A stretch of 38,849 nucleotides of DNA from Gammaproteobacteria bacterium (GCA_013373125.1 JABXIK010000094.1:1-38849); one strand, 5' to 3'. Shown: positions 1 through 9,596, counted from the stretch's first letter. Made by a program: numbers and translations. Notes: generated from the letters alone by a model not told the origin.

Positions 1-569
1 ATGCGAAAGCAATTTGCGTTGATGAGTTCGCGGTCTACTTCGGAAGGCGTCACATCCATGATCGCATCATCTTTCATACTGTTGCTAGATTGGCTTTCTG
101 CACGGGCTTTTTGCGCATATGCAATGCGATCCTCAATGGGTTGGCCCAAAAATTGGGCTTGCCATTCTGGATTACGAGCCATCTTGCGGAATTCCATATA
201 GGCCAAGTCTTGAGTACACAGGCTGTCACCATGCATCAAAAGGGCGGGCTCTCCACCTAGCTCAATAAGTGTAGGGTCATCAAGCAGGGTCATACCTGCC
301 TGTTGGCAAAATGTTTCGCCAAGTAAGAAGTCACGATTGCCATGCATGAAGTAAATCTGCACGCCGCGTTCAGCGGTGGCTTTTAATACTTGCTGAATTT
401 GCTCGATGTAAGGGTCTTGAACGTCATCCCCAATCCAGTAATTAAAGAAGTCACCCAGTATGTATAGGGCGTCACCGGCTTGAGGTTCTAGCATGAAATC
501 AAGAAAACCCGCAGTGATGCGGGTCTCTTGTGGTGCCAGATGTAAGTCACTGATGAACCAAGTGCTCAT
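1..569 (-). CDS. lpxH: UDP-2,3-diacylglucosamine hydrolase LpxH, partial (3' end outside window)
   Basis: Hydrolyses UDP-2,3-diacylglucosamine to lipid X in lipid A synthesis, at the inner face of the cytoplasmic membrane. The minus strand reads from an ATG at 569 and stays open to the window edge (about 189 residues of a family length near 240). Metallophosphoesterase motifs are in the expected places: SDLHL at 7-11, GDFF at 39-42 and GNRD at 77-80, so the metal ligands Asp8, His10, Asp40 and Asn78 are present. The start lies 7 bp after the ppiB stop, so the two are very likely co-transcribed, as in E. coli. The identification is strong; only the C-terminal quarter is unseen. Confidence 0.95.
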   Translation of the reverse strand, partial: MSTWFISDLHLAPQETRITAGFLDFMLEPQAGDALYILGDFFNYWIGDDVQDPYIEQIQQVLKATAERGVQIYFMHGNRDFLLGETFCQQAGMTLLDDPTLIELGGEPALLMHGDSLCTQDLAYMEFRKMARNPEWQAQFLGQPIEDRIAYAQKARAESQSSNSMKDDAIMDVTPSEVDRELINANCFR

Positions 570-576
570 ATCAGGC

Positions 577-1080
577 TTATTCTACGATTTCAGTGCTTTC
601 GATGATGATTGGCTCAACAGGCACATCTTGGTGACCCATAGCCATAGTGGTTTTTACGCCTTTGATGCGATTTACGACATCCATGCCTTCAACTACTTCA
701 CCAAATACGCAGTAGCCCCAGCCTTCAGGATTCTTGCCAGAATGGTCTAGGAAGCCGTTGTCTTTTACATTGATGAAGAATTGGCTGGATGCACTGTGAG
801 GGTCCATAGTGCGGGCCATGGCGATGGTGCCTGTTTTGTTAGACAAGCCATTGTCCGCTTCGTTTTCGATACTGCCTTGAGTCGCTGGACGCTGAGACAT
901 GTCGGCTTCCATACCGCCGCCTTGAATCATGAAACCATCGATTACGCGGTGGAAGATTAAGCCGTCGAAGAAACCTTCTTTCACGTAGTTGACGAAATTT
1001 TCAACAGTTTTAGGGGCTTTTTCTGCATTTAGAGACAACTTAATGTCGCCAAAACTGGTTTTTAATACAACCTGAGTCAC
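577..1080 (-). CDS. ppiB: Peptidyl-prolyl cis-trans isomerase B (cyclophilin)
   Basis: Cytoplasmic cyclophilin that isomerises Xaa-Pro bonds during folding. The 167-residue product has normal PpiB length and no signal peptide. The cyclophilin core is visible as [14 protein letters not shown] around residues 43-56 and SSQFFINV around 98-105, which contain the conserved catalytic Arg and the substrate-pocket residues. It is the first gene of a ppiB-lpxH unit and diverges from glnS across a 137-bp spacer. The ppiB-lpxH pairing close to cysS is also found in E. coli. Confidence 0.96.
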   Translation of the reverse strand: MTQVVLKTSFGDIKLSLNAEKAPKTVENFVNYVKEGFFDGLIFHRVIDGFMIQGGGMEADMSQRPATQGSIENEADNGLSNKTGTIAMARTMDPHSASSQFFINVKDNGFLDHSGKNPEGWGYCVFGEVVEGMDVVNRIKGVKTTMAMGHQDVPVEPIIIESTEIVE

Positions 1081-1119
1081 GGGACCACCTTTTCTATGTG
1101 CTTGTGTTTAAAGGGTGCG

Positions 1120-1125
1120 TATAAT
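1120..1125 (+). promoter_or_regulatory. Candidate -10 box for glnS
   Basis: A perfect TATAAT lies about 95 bp before the glnS start in the ppiB/glnS divergent spacer. No good -35 is seen at 16-18 bp upstream, so this is a weak prediction from sequence alone. Confidence 0.35.
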
Positions 1126-1217
1126 ACGGCTTTTATATTTTTCTAGCCAGCGGACAGGGGAATTCTCCCGACTCTATCCTTAGAGACGCCCAAGGCCTAT
1201 TTAATTGAGCTTAAGAA

Positions 1218-2888
1218 ATGACAGAAGAAAAGGCAAAACCCGTTAATTTTATCGAGAAAATCATTAACGAAGATATTGCCAGTGGTAAGCACAGCAACAT
1301 CGTGACCCGTTTCCCACCAGAGCCTAATGGTTATCTACATATCGGCCACGCTAAATCCATTTGTTTAAACTTTGGTCTTGCACAGCAATTTGGCGGTCAA
1401 TGCAACCTGCGTTTTGATGACACCAACCCAGAGAAAGAGGAAGACGAGTACGTACAGTCTATTCAGGATGACGTACGTTGGTTGGGTTTCCAGTGGGCAG
1501 GTGAAGTCCGTTATACCTCGGATTATTTCGATCAGTTACATGCTTGGGCCATTGACCTGATTAATGCGGGTAAAGCGTATGTGTGTGATTTATCACCAGA
1601 GGAAGCCAAAGAGTATCGTGGTAACTTTGAAACGCCAGGGAAAAATAGCCCGTTCCGTGATCGCAGCATTGAGGAAAACCTAGCATTATTTGAAAAAATG
1701 CGTGCTGGTGAGTTCGATGAAGGCGCTTGCGGTTTACGCGTGAAGATTGATATGGCGTCACCTAACATGAGTATGCGTGACCCGTACATTTATCGTATTA
1801 AGAAAGCCACTCACCACCAAACTGGTGATAAGTGGTGCATCTATCCAAGCTACGACTTTGCACATGGCCAATCCGATGCCATCGAAGGCATTACCCATTC
1901 TGTGTGTACGTTAGAGTTTGCGGATCATCGTCCATTGTACGATTGGTTTATCGAGAATCTTGAAACACCAGCAGAGCCACATCAATACGAATTTGGTCGC
2001 CTAAATATTAACTACACCGTAACCAGTAAACGTAAGTTGCGTGCATTGGTCGAAGGCAAGGTGGTTGCCGGTTGGGATGATCCTCGTATGCCAACTATTA
2101 GCGGTATGCGTCGTCGTGGTTATACACCAACGGCAATTCGTAATTTCTGCGATAGCTTAGCGGTAGCGAAAACTGATGGTACAGTTGATGTTGCACAGCT
2201 GGAATTCTTCATACGTGATGATTTAAACCAAAATGCACCGCGTGCTATGTGTGTCATCAATCCATTAAAAGTGGTGATCTCCAATTTACCTGCAGATTAT
2301 GAAGAGAATTTAACAGTACCTTTCTTACAAGACCATGCTGAGTTGGGTGAGCGTGATATTCCATTCACCAATGAAATCTATATTGATCAAGACGATTTCA
2401 AAGAAGAATACAGCAAGAAATTTAAGAAGAAATTCTGTGTAGGTAAACGTATTCGTTTGCGCCATGGTTATGTGATTGAAGCCGATGGTTTCGAAAAAGA
2501 TGCAGAAGGCAATATCATTCAAGTTAATGCCAGTTTGATTGAAAACACTTTAGGCTGTGATCCAGAAGATGGCGATAAACCAAAAGGGGTAGTGCACTGG
2601 GTGAGCACCAAGCATGCAATAGAAGCGGAATTGCGCATGTATAACCGCTTATTCTTAGATGCTAATCCTGACAGTGGCAAAAAAGATTTTATGGAGTGTT
2701 TGAATCCTGAATCTTTAATTGTGACCAAAGGTTTGATTGAACCTGCGCTCGCTCATGCGAAGCCAGAAACGGTTTTCCAGTTTGAGCGTGAAGGTTATTA
2801 CGTGGCGGATCGTTTTGATCACAATAGTGATAAGCCTGTATTTAACTTAACCATTGGTTTGCGTGAAGATAAATCTCTGGCGAATTAA
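1218..2888 (+). CDS. glnS: Glutaminyl-tRNA synthetase
   Basis: Class I aminoacyl-tRNA synthetase that charges tRNA-Gln with glutamine in the cytoplasm. The 556-residue length matches the E. coli enzyme (about 554). The class I signature follows a PPEPNGYL stretch, with HIGH at residues 41-44. The KMSKS-equivalent loop reads VTSKRK at 268-273. The C-terminal half carries the beta-barrel anticodon-binding region, ending in a conserved VADRFDH-like segment. cysS follows 83 bp downstream on the same strand with no terminator between them, so co-transcription is possible. The start is a plain ATG preceded by a purine-rich stretch. Confidence 0.98.
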   Translation: MTEEKAKPVNFIEKIINEDIASGKHSNIVTRFPPEPNGYLHIGHAKSICLNFGLAQQFGGQCNLRFDDTNPEKEEDEYVQSIQDDVRWLGFQWAGEVRYTSDYFDQLHAWAIDLINAGKAYVCDLSPEEAKEYRGNFETPGKNSPFRDRSIEENLALFEKMRAGEFDEGACGLRVKIDMASPNMSMRDPYIYRIKKATHHQTGDKWCIYPSYDFAHGQSDAIEGITHSVCTLEFADHRPLYDWFIENLETPAEPHQYEFGRLNINYTVTSKRKLRALVEGKVVAGWDDPRMPTISGMRRRGYTPTAIRNFCDSLAVAKTDGTVDVAQLEFFIRDDLNQNAPRAMCVINPLKVVISNLPADYEENLTVPFLQDHAELGERDIPFTNEIYIDQDDFKEEYSKKFKKKFCVGKRIRLRHGYVIEADGFEKDAEGNIIQVNASLIENTLGCDPEDGDKPKGVVHWVSTKHAIEAELRMYNRLFLDANPDSGKKDFMECLNPESLIVTKGLIEPALAHAKPETVFQFEREGYYVADRFDHNSDKPVFNLTIGLREDKSLAN

Positions 2889-2971
2889 AACTCTGACTTT
2901 AAGCAGAAAATCGGTTTAGAAAAAATTAACTTTAAGAGGGTGGCTTTAAAGCGACTCAAAGTAGACAGATT

Positions 2972-4354
2972 ATGACCCTAAAAATTTACAATACGTTAAC
3001 CCGTCAAAAAGAAGAGTTTAAACCACTGCAAGCCGGTAAAGTCGGCATGTACGTGTGTGGTATGACGGTTTACGATTTTTGTCACATGGGTCATGCGCGT
3101 GTGATGGTGTCGTTTGATGTAATCGTACGGTATTTACGTCATCGTGGTTATGATGTGAATTACATTCGTAATATTACTGATATTGATGACAAGATCATTA
3201 ATCGTGCCGTTGAAAACAATGAGCCGTTTAATGTATTGGTGGATCGCATGGTGGATGCCATGAATGAAGATTTTGCCAAGTTGAATGTTCTTACGCCTAA
3301 TAGCGAGCCTAAAGCGACGGATCACATTGATGGCATTATCACTATGGTGCAAACGCTCATTGATAAAGAGTTTGCTTATGCTGCATCAAATGGTGATGTG
3401 TACTATCGTGTTCGCAAGTTCGCAGGCTATGGCAAGCTTTCAGGTAAAATTTTAGAAGAGCTCGAAAGCGGTGCACGTATCGAAGTCACCGAAGAAAAAG
3501 AAGACCCATTAGACTTTGTGCTTTGGAAATCAGCCAAGCCAGGCGAGCCATCTTGGTCAAGCCCATGGGGTGAGGGGCGTCCGGGTTGGCATATTGAATG
3601 TTCAGTCATGTCTACGTGCTGCTTAGGTAATAATTTTGATATTCACGGTGGTGGGCCAGATTTGAAATTCCCGCACCATGAAAATGAAATAGCCCAAAGT
3701 GAAGCGGCGACCGGCGAGCATTACGCAAATACTTGGATGCATGCTGGTGCACTGCGCATTGATGGTGAGAAGATGTCTAAGTCGCTTGGAAACTTCTTCA
3801 CTATTCGTGATGTGTTGAAAGAATACGATGCTGAAGTGATTCGTTTCTTCTTGGCTTCGGTGCAATACCGCAGTGAAATTAATTATAGCCAAGCTGGTTT
3901 GCAAGACGCTCAAACCAAGCTGGATCGTTTATATAACGCTTTGAAAGGTTGTGATCTTTCTGTGGAATTGGATTTGGCTGATGCAGATTTAGCTGGCTTT
4001 GTTGAGCAATTTAAAGCAGCTATGGATGATGACTTTAATACGCCTAAGGCTATTGCTGTGATGTTTGACTTAGTGTCTCACATTAATAAAGCCGAAGGCG
4101 CTGATAAAGATAAGTTGGCATCGCTGCTTAAAACCTTTGCTGATGTGCTGGGGTGTTTGCAAACCAATCCAGATGATTACTTCAAGCAAGGTGTGGATGT
4201 TGACGAAGCCTATATCCAAGACATGATCGAAAAGCGCATACAAGCGAAAAAAGATAAAGATTTTGCATTAGCTGACAAGATTCGCAATGATTTAGATGCG
4301 CAAGGTATCGAGTTGCAAGATAGCCGTGAAGGAACCACTTGGGTTAAGAAGTAA
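2972..4354 (+). CDS. cysS: Cysteinyl-tRNA synthetase
   Basis: Class I synthetase that charges tRNA-Cys. The 460 residues match the usual length (E. coli 461). The HIGH motif reads HMGH at 38-41 and the KMSKS loop is exact at 267-271. The catalytic zinc ligands can all be found at the expected spacing: Cys29, Cys210, His235 and Glu239. The C-terminal DALR and anticodon-binding region is intact. A strong intrinsic terminator follows within about 30 bp. Confidence 0.98.
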   Translation: MTLKIYNTLTRQKEEFKPLQAGKVGMYVCGMTVYDFCHMGHARVMVSFDVIVRYLRHRGYDVNYIRNITDIDDKIINRAVENNEPFNVLVDRMVDAMNEDFAKLNVLTPNSEPKATDHIDGIITMVQTLIDKEFAYAASNGDVYYRVRKFAGYGKLSGKILEELESGARIEVTEEKEDPLDFVLWKSAKPGEPSWSSPWGEGRPGWHIECSVMSTCCLGNNFDIHGGGPDLKFPHHENEIAQSEAATGEHYANTWMHAGALRIDGEKMSKSLGNFFTIRDVLKEYDAEVIRFFLASVQYRSEINYSQAGLQDAQTKLDRLYNALKGCDLSVELDLADADLAGFVEQFKAAMDDDFNTPKAIAVMFDLVSHINKAEGADKDKLASLLKTFADVLGCLQTNPDDYFKQGVDVDEAYIQDMIEKRIQAKKDKDFALADKIRNDLDAQGIELQDSREGTTWVKK

Positions 4355-4382
4355 CTTTTAAGTTAGGTTCCAAATAAAAGAT

Positions 4383-4406
4383 AAGCGCCGAAAGGCGCTT
4401 TTTTAT
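4383..4406 (+). terminator. Intrinsic terminator after cysS
   Basis: A 7-bp GC-rich stem (AAGCGCC / GGCGCTT) closed by a GAAA tetraloop is followed by a T run. It lies between cysS and the convergent AraC-type gene; the A-rich 5' flank would let it work in both directions. Confidence 0.9.
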
Positions 4407-4432
4407 TCTCTAGTCATACAAAAAGAATCTAT

Positions 4433-5401
4433 CTAAGCAATAGAAGCTTGCAGGGTTTCTTTAGGTAGCTCCCCAAATACATTCTTATAATCCTTCGCAA
4501 ATTGGCTTAAATGCCAAAACCCCCAACATGCGGCGATATCGCCAACCTGTTCACCCTGTTTAGATGCTTTCAAATCTCGACGTACACCATTCAAACGGGA
4601 ATAACGTAAATATTGAATAGGTGAAATACCTAGAATACTTTCAAAACTGTTTTGAAGAGTGCGCCGACTGGTGTGGCATGCTTCGCATAACTCGGCCAGA
4701 GTAATGGCACGATCTTGATGGGTGCTTAGAAAATCTCGTGCAGTATTAACGATAGTCTTTCTATGCTGGTAACTGGTTTCTATTGTTTGGTTGGGAGATT
4801 CTTTGCTCACAACCTCCATGAGTCCCATTAATATAAGATCTTGGGTTAGGTGGTCAGGAGTATTGTTTTGGTATTGCTTACATAAAAGTCTGTCTAATAA
4901 ATAGTTAATGGCATTGTGCGTGTCGGTAGGAATGTTCAAACGTTCATTTTGTAATATATCTTGCCATTGAATGTGAATGTCTTGTTTTTGCGCATGCTCG
5001 TTCAGTTTTTCGTGTGTGATGACAATGCCAAAAATATCGAAGTTGTCCGGGGTTGCTAGCTCAAATTCAGTATTCCCAGGGCGACACATTATGTCATGTG
5101 AGTTGAGGGCTAGGCCGTTTATTTTGCTTTTTTCACGCTTGCTTTGACATATAGGGGGAATGCCTAGCCAGACACTGTCTGGCCAAACTAGGCAGCTCTG
5201 GCTAAGCGCCTGACTAGTGTGCTCTTTAAAGACCTGTAACTGGGAAAAAGGTCGCTCAATTATCTCTCCTTTAAAATCACCTGCACTCATTTGGTCATAG
5301 TGCTGCTGCCAATCCCTCAAATTGTGCGCATGTTCTTGAGCGTCATTACTGGTCGCGATGATTAGACTGTCGCTCGAATTTGGTGCTGTTTGTGCGTTCA
5401 T
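4433..5401 (-). CDS. eutR: AraC-family regulator, probable ethanolamine regulator (EutR-like)
   Basis: DNA-binding activator candidate for the adjacent ethanolamine genes. The last 100 residues of this 322-residue protein form an AraC/XylS double helix-turn-helix: TLAELCEACHTSRRTLQNSF is the first unit and VGDIAACWGFWHLSQFAKDY the second. The N-terminal two thirds is a sensor-like domain without a recognised motif. It is transcribed divergently from eutB across 277 bp, the usual arrangement for a local regulator. Characterised EutR proteins respond to ethanolamine plus adenosylcobalamin; that this one does so is inferred from position and domain type only. Confidence 0.75.
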   Translation of the reverse strand: MNAQTAPNSSDSLIIATSNDAQEHAHNLRDWQQHYDQMSAGDFKGEIIERPFSQLQVFKEHTSQALSQSCLVWPDSVWLGIPPICQSKREKSKINGLALNSHDIMCRPGNTEFELATPDNFDIFGIVITHEKLNEHAQKQDIHIQWQDILQNERLNIPTDTHNAINYLLDRLLCKQYQNNTPDHLTQDLILMGLMEVVSKESPNQTIETSYQHRKTIVNTARDFLSTHQDRAITLAELCEACHTSRRTLQNSFESILGISPIQYLRYSRLNGVRRDLKASKQGEQVGDIAACWGFWHLSQFAKDYKNVFGELPKETLQASIA

Positions 5402-5592
5402 GTGCAGTTCCCTCGAATGGCGCGTCTGATTTCTGCTTGTATTTGGTGCTTAGTCTATAAATATGATGTCGCAGTGCAGTCAATCTAAAGTTTGAACTTT
5501 GCCATATTTTGATAATGGGTTTTTCTATGTGTTGTTACATTAGCTTCATGATTTGGTGTTAATCATTACATGTTCGTTGTGTGGCATAAGAT

Positions 5593-5617
5593 ACTTATCA
5601 GGAATCAACTTATAAGT
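5593..5617. promoter_or_regulatory. Inverted repeat upstream of eutB
   Basis: ACTTAT and ATAAGT form 6-bp inverted arms separated by 13 bp, about 60-85 bp before the eutB start in the eutR/eutB spacer. It is a possible operator. AraC-family proteins usually bind direct repeats, so the assignment is tentative. Confidence 0.25.
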
Positions 5618-5678
5618 GTTTGCAAGTGATGTGCCTGTTTTTGTGCATGAAATTAACGACTAGGAATAAAGCAGTCAG

Positions 5679-7061
5679 ATGTCTGAGTATAGATACACAT
5701 TAGGCCAAGAGATTTTCAAATTTAAAAATCTTGCTGATTTAATGGCGAAAGCGACGCCAGCAAGAAGTGGTGATCAGCTTGCTGGTGTCGCCGCGCAGAC
5801 GGAAAAGCAAAGAGCTGTTGCTCAAATATGTCTAGCTGATATTCCGTTAAAGCGTTTTTTGAATGAAGTGCTCGTGCCTTATGAGGAGGATGAAATCACC
5901 CGGTTGATTATTGATGAGCACAGTCAAGATTCATTTCAGTCTATTTCCCATTTAACAATAGGTGACTTTAGAAATTTTCTTTTAAGTGATGAGTGCACGA
6001 AGGATGTTTTATCAGGTATTCGGCAAGGGTTAACACCTGAAATGGTGGCTGCGGTAAGTAAAATCATGCGCAATCAAGACTTGATATTAGTGGCTAATAA
6101 ATGCGAAGTAGTGACTAAATTTAGAAATACTATTGGTCTGAAAGGTCATTTCTCAACACGACTTCAACCAAATCACCCAACCGATAATATGACAGGAATC
6201 GCGGCAAGCATATTGGACGGATTACTTTATGCGAATGGAGATGCTGTGATTGGGATTAACCCTGCAACCGATAATGTGCAGCAGTGTACGGTTTTGCTGA
6301 AAATGATTGATGAGGTTATTCAGCATTACAATATTCCTACGCAATCTTGTGTACTTACCCATGTTACCAATACGCTTGAATGCATAGAAAATGGAGCGCC
6401 AGTTGATTTAGTGTTTCAAAGCATTGGGGGTACACAGGCTACAAATGATAGCTTTGGTTTTAATTTGACGACGCTAAAAGAGGCTCATCAAGCCGCGTTG
6501 GAATTAAAGCGAGGCTCGGTAGGTAATAACGTCATGTATTTTGAAACGGGCCAGGGTAGTAGCTTGAGTGCAAATGCGCATCATGGCTTGGATCAGCAAA
6601 CCTGTGAAGTAAGAGCCTACGCAGTGGCCCGTAAATTTAATCCGCTTTTAGTGAATACAGTGGTGGGTTTTATTGGTCCTGAATATTTATATGACGGTAA
6701 ACAAATAATACGGGCAGGTCTGGAAGATCATTTTTGTGGCAAATTATTAGGCCTGCCTATGGGGTGTGATGTTTGTTATACCAATCATGCTGAGGCAGAT
6801 CAAAATGATATGGATAATTTGCTTACCCTGTTAGCGAGTGCAGGTTGTACGTTTGTAATGGGGATACCAGGCTCTGACGACATAATGCTGAATTATCAAA
6901 CTACATCTTTCCATGATGCGCTTTATATTCGAAAACTTTTAGGCTTAAGGGCTGCTCCTGAATTCGAAGTGTGGCTGGAAAACATGAAAATCATGAATCA
7001 TGATTTTAAATTAAGCGCATCCATTCCTGATTCATTCTCGAAGAATTTAATTGGAATGTAG
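5679..7061 (+). CDS. eutB: Ethanolamine ammonia-lyase large subunit
   Basis: Catalytic subunit of the adenosylcobalamin-dependent enzyme that splits ethanolamine into acetaldehyde and ammonia. The 460 residues compare with about 453 in E. coli. Conserved EutB stretches are present, including LQPNHPTDN near 163-171, the YFETGQGS segment that holds the substrate-binding glutamate, then SANAHHGLDQQTCE. eutC starts just after the stop codon. No microcompartment shell or EutA reactivase gene is seen, so this is the short, Pseudomonas-type cytosolic arrangement. Cobalamin must come from elsewhere in the genome. Confidence 0.97.
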   Translation: MSEYRYTLGQEIFKFKNLADLMAKATPARSGDQLAGVAAQTEKQRAVAQICLADIPLKRFLNEVLVPYEEDEITRLIIDEHSQDSFQSISHLTIGDFRNFLLSDECTKDVLSGIRQGLTPEMVAAVSKIMRNQDLILVANKCEVVTKFRNTIGLKGHFSTRLQPNHPTDNMTGIAASILDGLLYANGDAVIGINPATDNVQQCTVLLKMIDEVIQHYNIPTQSCVLTHVTNTLECIENGAPVDLVFQSIGGTQATNDSFGFNLTTLKEAHQAALELKRGSVGNNVMYFETGQGSSLSANAHHGLDQQTCEVRAYAVARKFNPLLVNTVVGFIGPEYLYDGKQIIRAGLEDHFCGKLLGLPMGCDVCYTNHAEADQNDMDNLLTLLASAGCTFVMGIPGSDDIMLNYQTTSFHDALYIRKLLGLRAAPEFEVWLENMKIMNHDFKLSASIPDSFSKNLIGM

Positions 7062-7070
7062 GGAGTTGTG

Positions 7071-7901
7071 ATGAACAAGAATAATGTAGTTACATTAAAC
7101 CCTTGGGAGAATTTAAAATCTTTTACGGATGCTCGAATTGCGTTAGGGCGTGCGGGTACGTCTATTCCAACCAATGCATTGCTTAAATTCCAATTGGAGC
7201 ATGCTCAGGCGCGTGATGCGGTGCAGTTGCCACTTGATTGTGAAGCGATCTATTTGCAGTTAAAAAATGAATTAAGCGCTTGCCCCCAAGCCCCCGAATT
7301 ATTTGCAGCAGAAAGACCGCTTATTTTAAGTAGTTTGGCAAATGATCGGGGCACCTATTTGCAACGGCCTGATTTAGGTCGCATGTTAAATAAAGTAAGT
7401 GTTGAGTGCTTGAAAAATGAAAAGAATGAATATGATTTAGCCATTTGTATTGTGGATGGCTTGTCATCAAGGGCTATTGAAAAAAATGTATCGCCATTTT
7501 TGATCAAATTGTTTGGGTTTATGAAAGATGAGTCTAACTATACTTTTGCGCCGATTACACTTGTGCAGCAAGGGCGTGTTGCCATTGGTGATGATGTAGC
7601 GCAACAACTTGGTGCAAAAGCTGTGATGGTGTTAATAGGGGAACGTCCTGGGTTGATTAGTCCGGATAGCATGGGGATGTATTTAACTCATGGCGCAAAA
7701 GTTGGGTGTCATGATGCTATGCGCAATTGCGTATCAAATATTCGTCCGGCAGGGCTTTCCTATAAAGAGGCTGCAAGTAAAGCGGTTTACTTGTTGCGAG
7801 AGTCAAGAAGATTAGGTTTTAGCGGTGTGAATTTGAAAGAACGCACTGAACAAACGCATGTAGTTGAAGTTGAGGAAATTAATTTTCTTACGCAACAATA
7901 A
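7071..7901 (+). CDS. eutC: Ethanolamine ammonia-lyase small subunit
   Basis: Partner subunit that completes the cobalamin site of ethanolamine ammonia-lyase. The EutC hallmarks are visible: an N-terminal DARIALGRAG segment, DGLSSRAI in the middle, VLIGERPGL, then SPDSMGMYLTHGAKVGCHD near the C-terminus. A GTG at 7068 would add one residue, but the GGGAG ribosome site at 7061-7065 is better spaced for the ATG at 7071, so that start is chosen (276 residues). This ribosome site overlaps the eutB stop codon, consistent with translational coupling. The N-terminal extension is short compared with E. coli EutC. Confidence 0.96.
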   Translation: MNKNNVVTLNPWENLKSFTDARIALGRAGTSIPTNALLKFQLEHAQARDAVQLPLDCEAIYLQLKNELSACPQAPELFAAERPLILSSLANDRGTYLQRPDLGRMLNKVSVECLKNEKNEYDLAICIVDGLSSRAIEKNVSPFLIKLFGFMKDESNYTFAPITLVQQGRVAIGDDVAQQLGAKAVMVLIGERPGLISPDSMGMYLTHGAKVGCHDAMRNCVSNIRPAGLSYKEAASKAVYLLRESRRLGFSGVNLKERTEQTHVVEVEEINFLTQQ

Positions 7902-7990
7902 AAAGCATAAACAAAATAACGTGCAATATAAAAATAATAATTTGGCCCTCGCGAATTTTAGAGCAATTAAAACACAACGAGGAGAGTCCA

Positions 7991-9361
7991 ATGGACGAAA
8001 CAACATTAACGCTTGAGAGTTTGCAAGCCCAGCTTGCCGCTCAACAAAGCACGTTTGAAATGCACCAAGCCATGAATGTGGAGGTGTTCTATTGGTGGTG
8101 TACAGCCATCATGATGATGATACATGCAGGCTTTTTAGCTTATGAGATGGGAGCATCTCGTAGTAAAAATGCATTGGCTGCGGGTATTAAAAACATTTTG
8201 GCGTTGGCCGTTATTATACCAACGTTCTATTTATTTGGGTGGTGGATTTATAACGCTTTCCCAAGTGGTTTGATTCCGAGCGATGCATCTGCTGCATTAC
8301 CTTGGGCGGCTAGCATGGGGCCAGATGTTTCAGATATGGGTACGGGTATATTTTGGGCAGCGTTTGCTTTATTTGGAGCAACTACCGGTTCGATTCTTTC
8401 CGGTGCGGTCATTGAGCGTATTCGTGTCAGTGCGTTTTTAATCCTAACTGTTTTCTTGGGTAGTGCTATTTGGATTTTAGCGGGCGCATGGGGATGGCAT
8501 CCTGATGGTTGGTTGTTGACTGACTTGGGTTATCACGATGTGGGGGCTTCCGGTGTTGTTCATGCCGTGGCGGGTTTCTTTACGCTAGGTGTGTTGATTA
8601 ACTTAGGTGCTCGTAAGGGTAAATTTATTAACGGTGTGGCACAAACCATTGCACCGCATAGTTTGCCAATGACTTTGATCGGCCTGATGATGATTATCTT
8701 CGGTTTCTTTGGCTTCTTGGGTGGTTGTATCATCTTTAACGGTGGTGACACTGGTTGGACAACCATTTATAACACACCAACGAATTTGTCTGCGTTTGCA
8801 TTCAATACCTTAATGGGTTTTGCTGGTGGTGTAATCGGTTGTTATATCGCCACTCGTGATCCTTTCTGGACTATGTCCGGTGGTTTAGTTGGTATTATTT
8901 CCGTTGCGGCAGGTCTGGATTTATACAGTCCAACTTTGGCGTTTATCATTGCGGTATGCATGGGCTTTGCGGCAGTTTGGTTTGCTAAGCTGCTAGAGAA
9001 GCGCGGTATCGATGATGCAGTGGGTGCGGTAGCGGTTCATGGTTTTACCGGTTTTGTTGCGGTGATTTTAGTCGGTGTGTTTGCTGGTGGTACGCCAAAT
9101 ATGGGGGAGAATCCTGAAATTAGTTTCATGGGTCAAAGTTTGTCTGCTGTCATTATGGCGCTAGTTGGGTTCATACCTGGTTATGGTTTGTCTTTGTTGT
9201 TGAAAAAACTCAATACATTACGTGTACCAGAATCAGCGGAAGACTTGGGTATCGATGAAGTTGAATTGATTGCTAAACCATATCCAGAAGCTTCGACTCC
9301 AGCCTCAACTGAGAGTGAGGTGCCTAATAAGCTAGCTAACGTAGAACCACAAGGAGTTTAA
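7991..9361 (+). CDS. amt: Ammonium transporter, Amt family
   Basis: Inner-membrane channel for ammonium/ammonia. The 456-residue product has about eleven hydrophobic segments and the twin pore histidines of the Amt/Rh family: His191 in HAVAGFFTLG and His350 in VHGFTGF. It has an unusual soluble N-terminus of about 30 residues (ESLQAQLAAQQSTFEM...) with heptad-like character and no obvious signal peptide, so it belongs to a divergent Amt branch. It lies 90 bp behind eutC with a good GGAG ribosome site. No glnK gene is seen next to it. The position suggests recapture of ammonia released by EutBC, which is an inference. Confidence 0.9.
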   Translation: MDETTLTLESLQAQLAAQQSTFEMHQAMNVEVFYWWCTAIMMMIHAGFLAYEMGASRSKNALAAGIKNILALAVIIPTFYLFGWWIYNAFPSGLIPSDASAALPWAASMGPDVSDMGTGIFWAAFALFGATTGSILSGAVIERIRVSAFLILTVFLGSAIWILAGAWGWHPDGWLLTDLGYHDVGASGVVHAVAGFFTLGVLINLGARKGKFINGVAQTIAPHSLPMTLIGLMMIIFGFFGFLGGCIIFNGGDTGWTTIYNTPTNLSAFAFNTLMGFAGGVIGCYIATRDPFWTMSGGLVGIISVAAGLDLYSPTLAFIIAVCMGFAAVWFAKLLEKRGIDDAVGAVAVHGFTGFVAVILVGVFAGGTPNMGENPEISFMGQSLSAVIMALVGFIPGYGLSLLLKKLNTLRVPESAEDLGIDEVELIAKPYPEASTPASTESEVPNKLANVEPQGV

Positions 9362-9363
9362 CC

Positions 9364-9528
9364 ATGGGTACATCGATTACTACTTGGGATAATGTCACAG
9401 CGTATTTTACGTTTGCAGACTCTCCAATCATGTTGGCACTTTTTGCATTAGGCGCAGCAGGTATCATAGTTGGCTTAATTGCCAGTATTATGAAGCATGA
9501 AAACGAAGCGTTTGATAAATTAAAATAA
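9364..9528 (+). CDS. Small single-span membrane protein coupled to amt
   Basis: A 54-codon reading frame starts 2 bp after the amt stop; its GGAG ribosome site lies inside the last amt codons (9352-9355). Residues about 22-43 form one hydrophobic span rich in Ala, Gly, Leu and Ile (PIMLALFALG then AAGIIVGLIA), followed by a charged tail (KHENEAFDKLK). A terminator follows within about 30 bp, so the frame closes the amt transcript. I do not recognise the family. The tight coupling suggests a small accessory subunit or regulator of the transporter, which is inference. Confidence 0.75.
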   Translation: MGTSITTWDNVTAYFTFADSPIMLALFALGAAGIIVGLIASIMKHENEAFDKLK

Positions 9529-9557
9529 CGAAAGTTAATCTAGATAGAATGTTAAGC

Positions 9558-9596
9558 GCAAAAAGCCGGCCTAATACTTAGGTCGGCTTTTTTTGT
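9558..9596 (+). terminator. Intrinsic terminator of the eut-amt unit
   Basis: A long stem (AAAAGCCGGCCTAA / TTAGGTCGGCTTTT with one mismatch) and a 3-nt loop are followed by a T run, directly behind the 54-codon membrane protein gene. Confidence 0.9.

Noticed and set aside
493..750. An 85-codon plus-strand frame across lpxH and ppiB
   Set aside because: It is antisense to the two well-identified genes and has no ribosome site.
7902..7990. A sigma-54 promoter before amt
   Set aside because: TTGGCCC is present but there is no GC doublet at the required -12 spacing.
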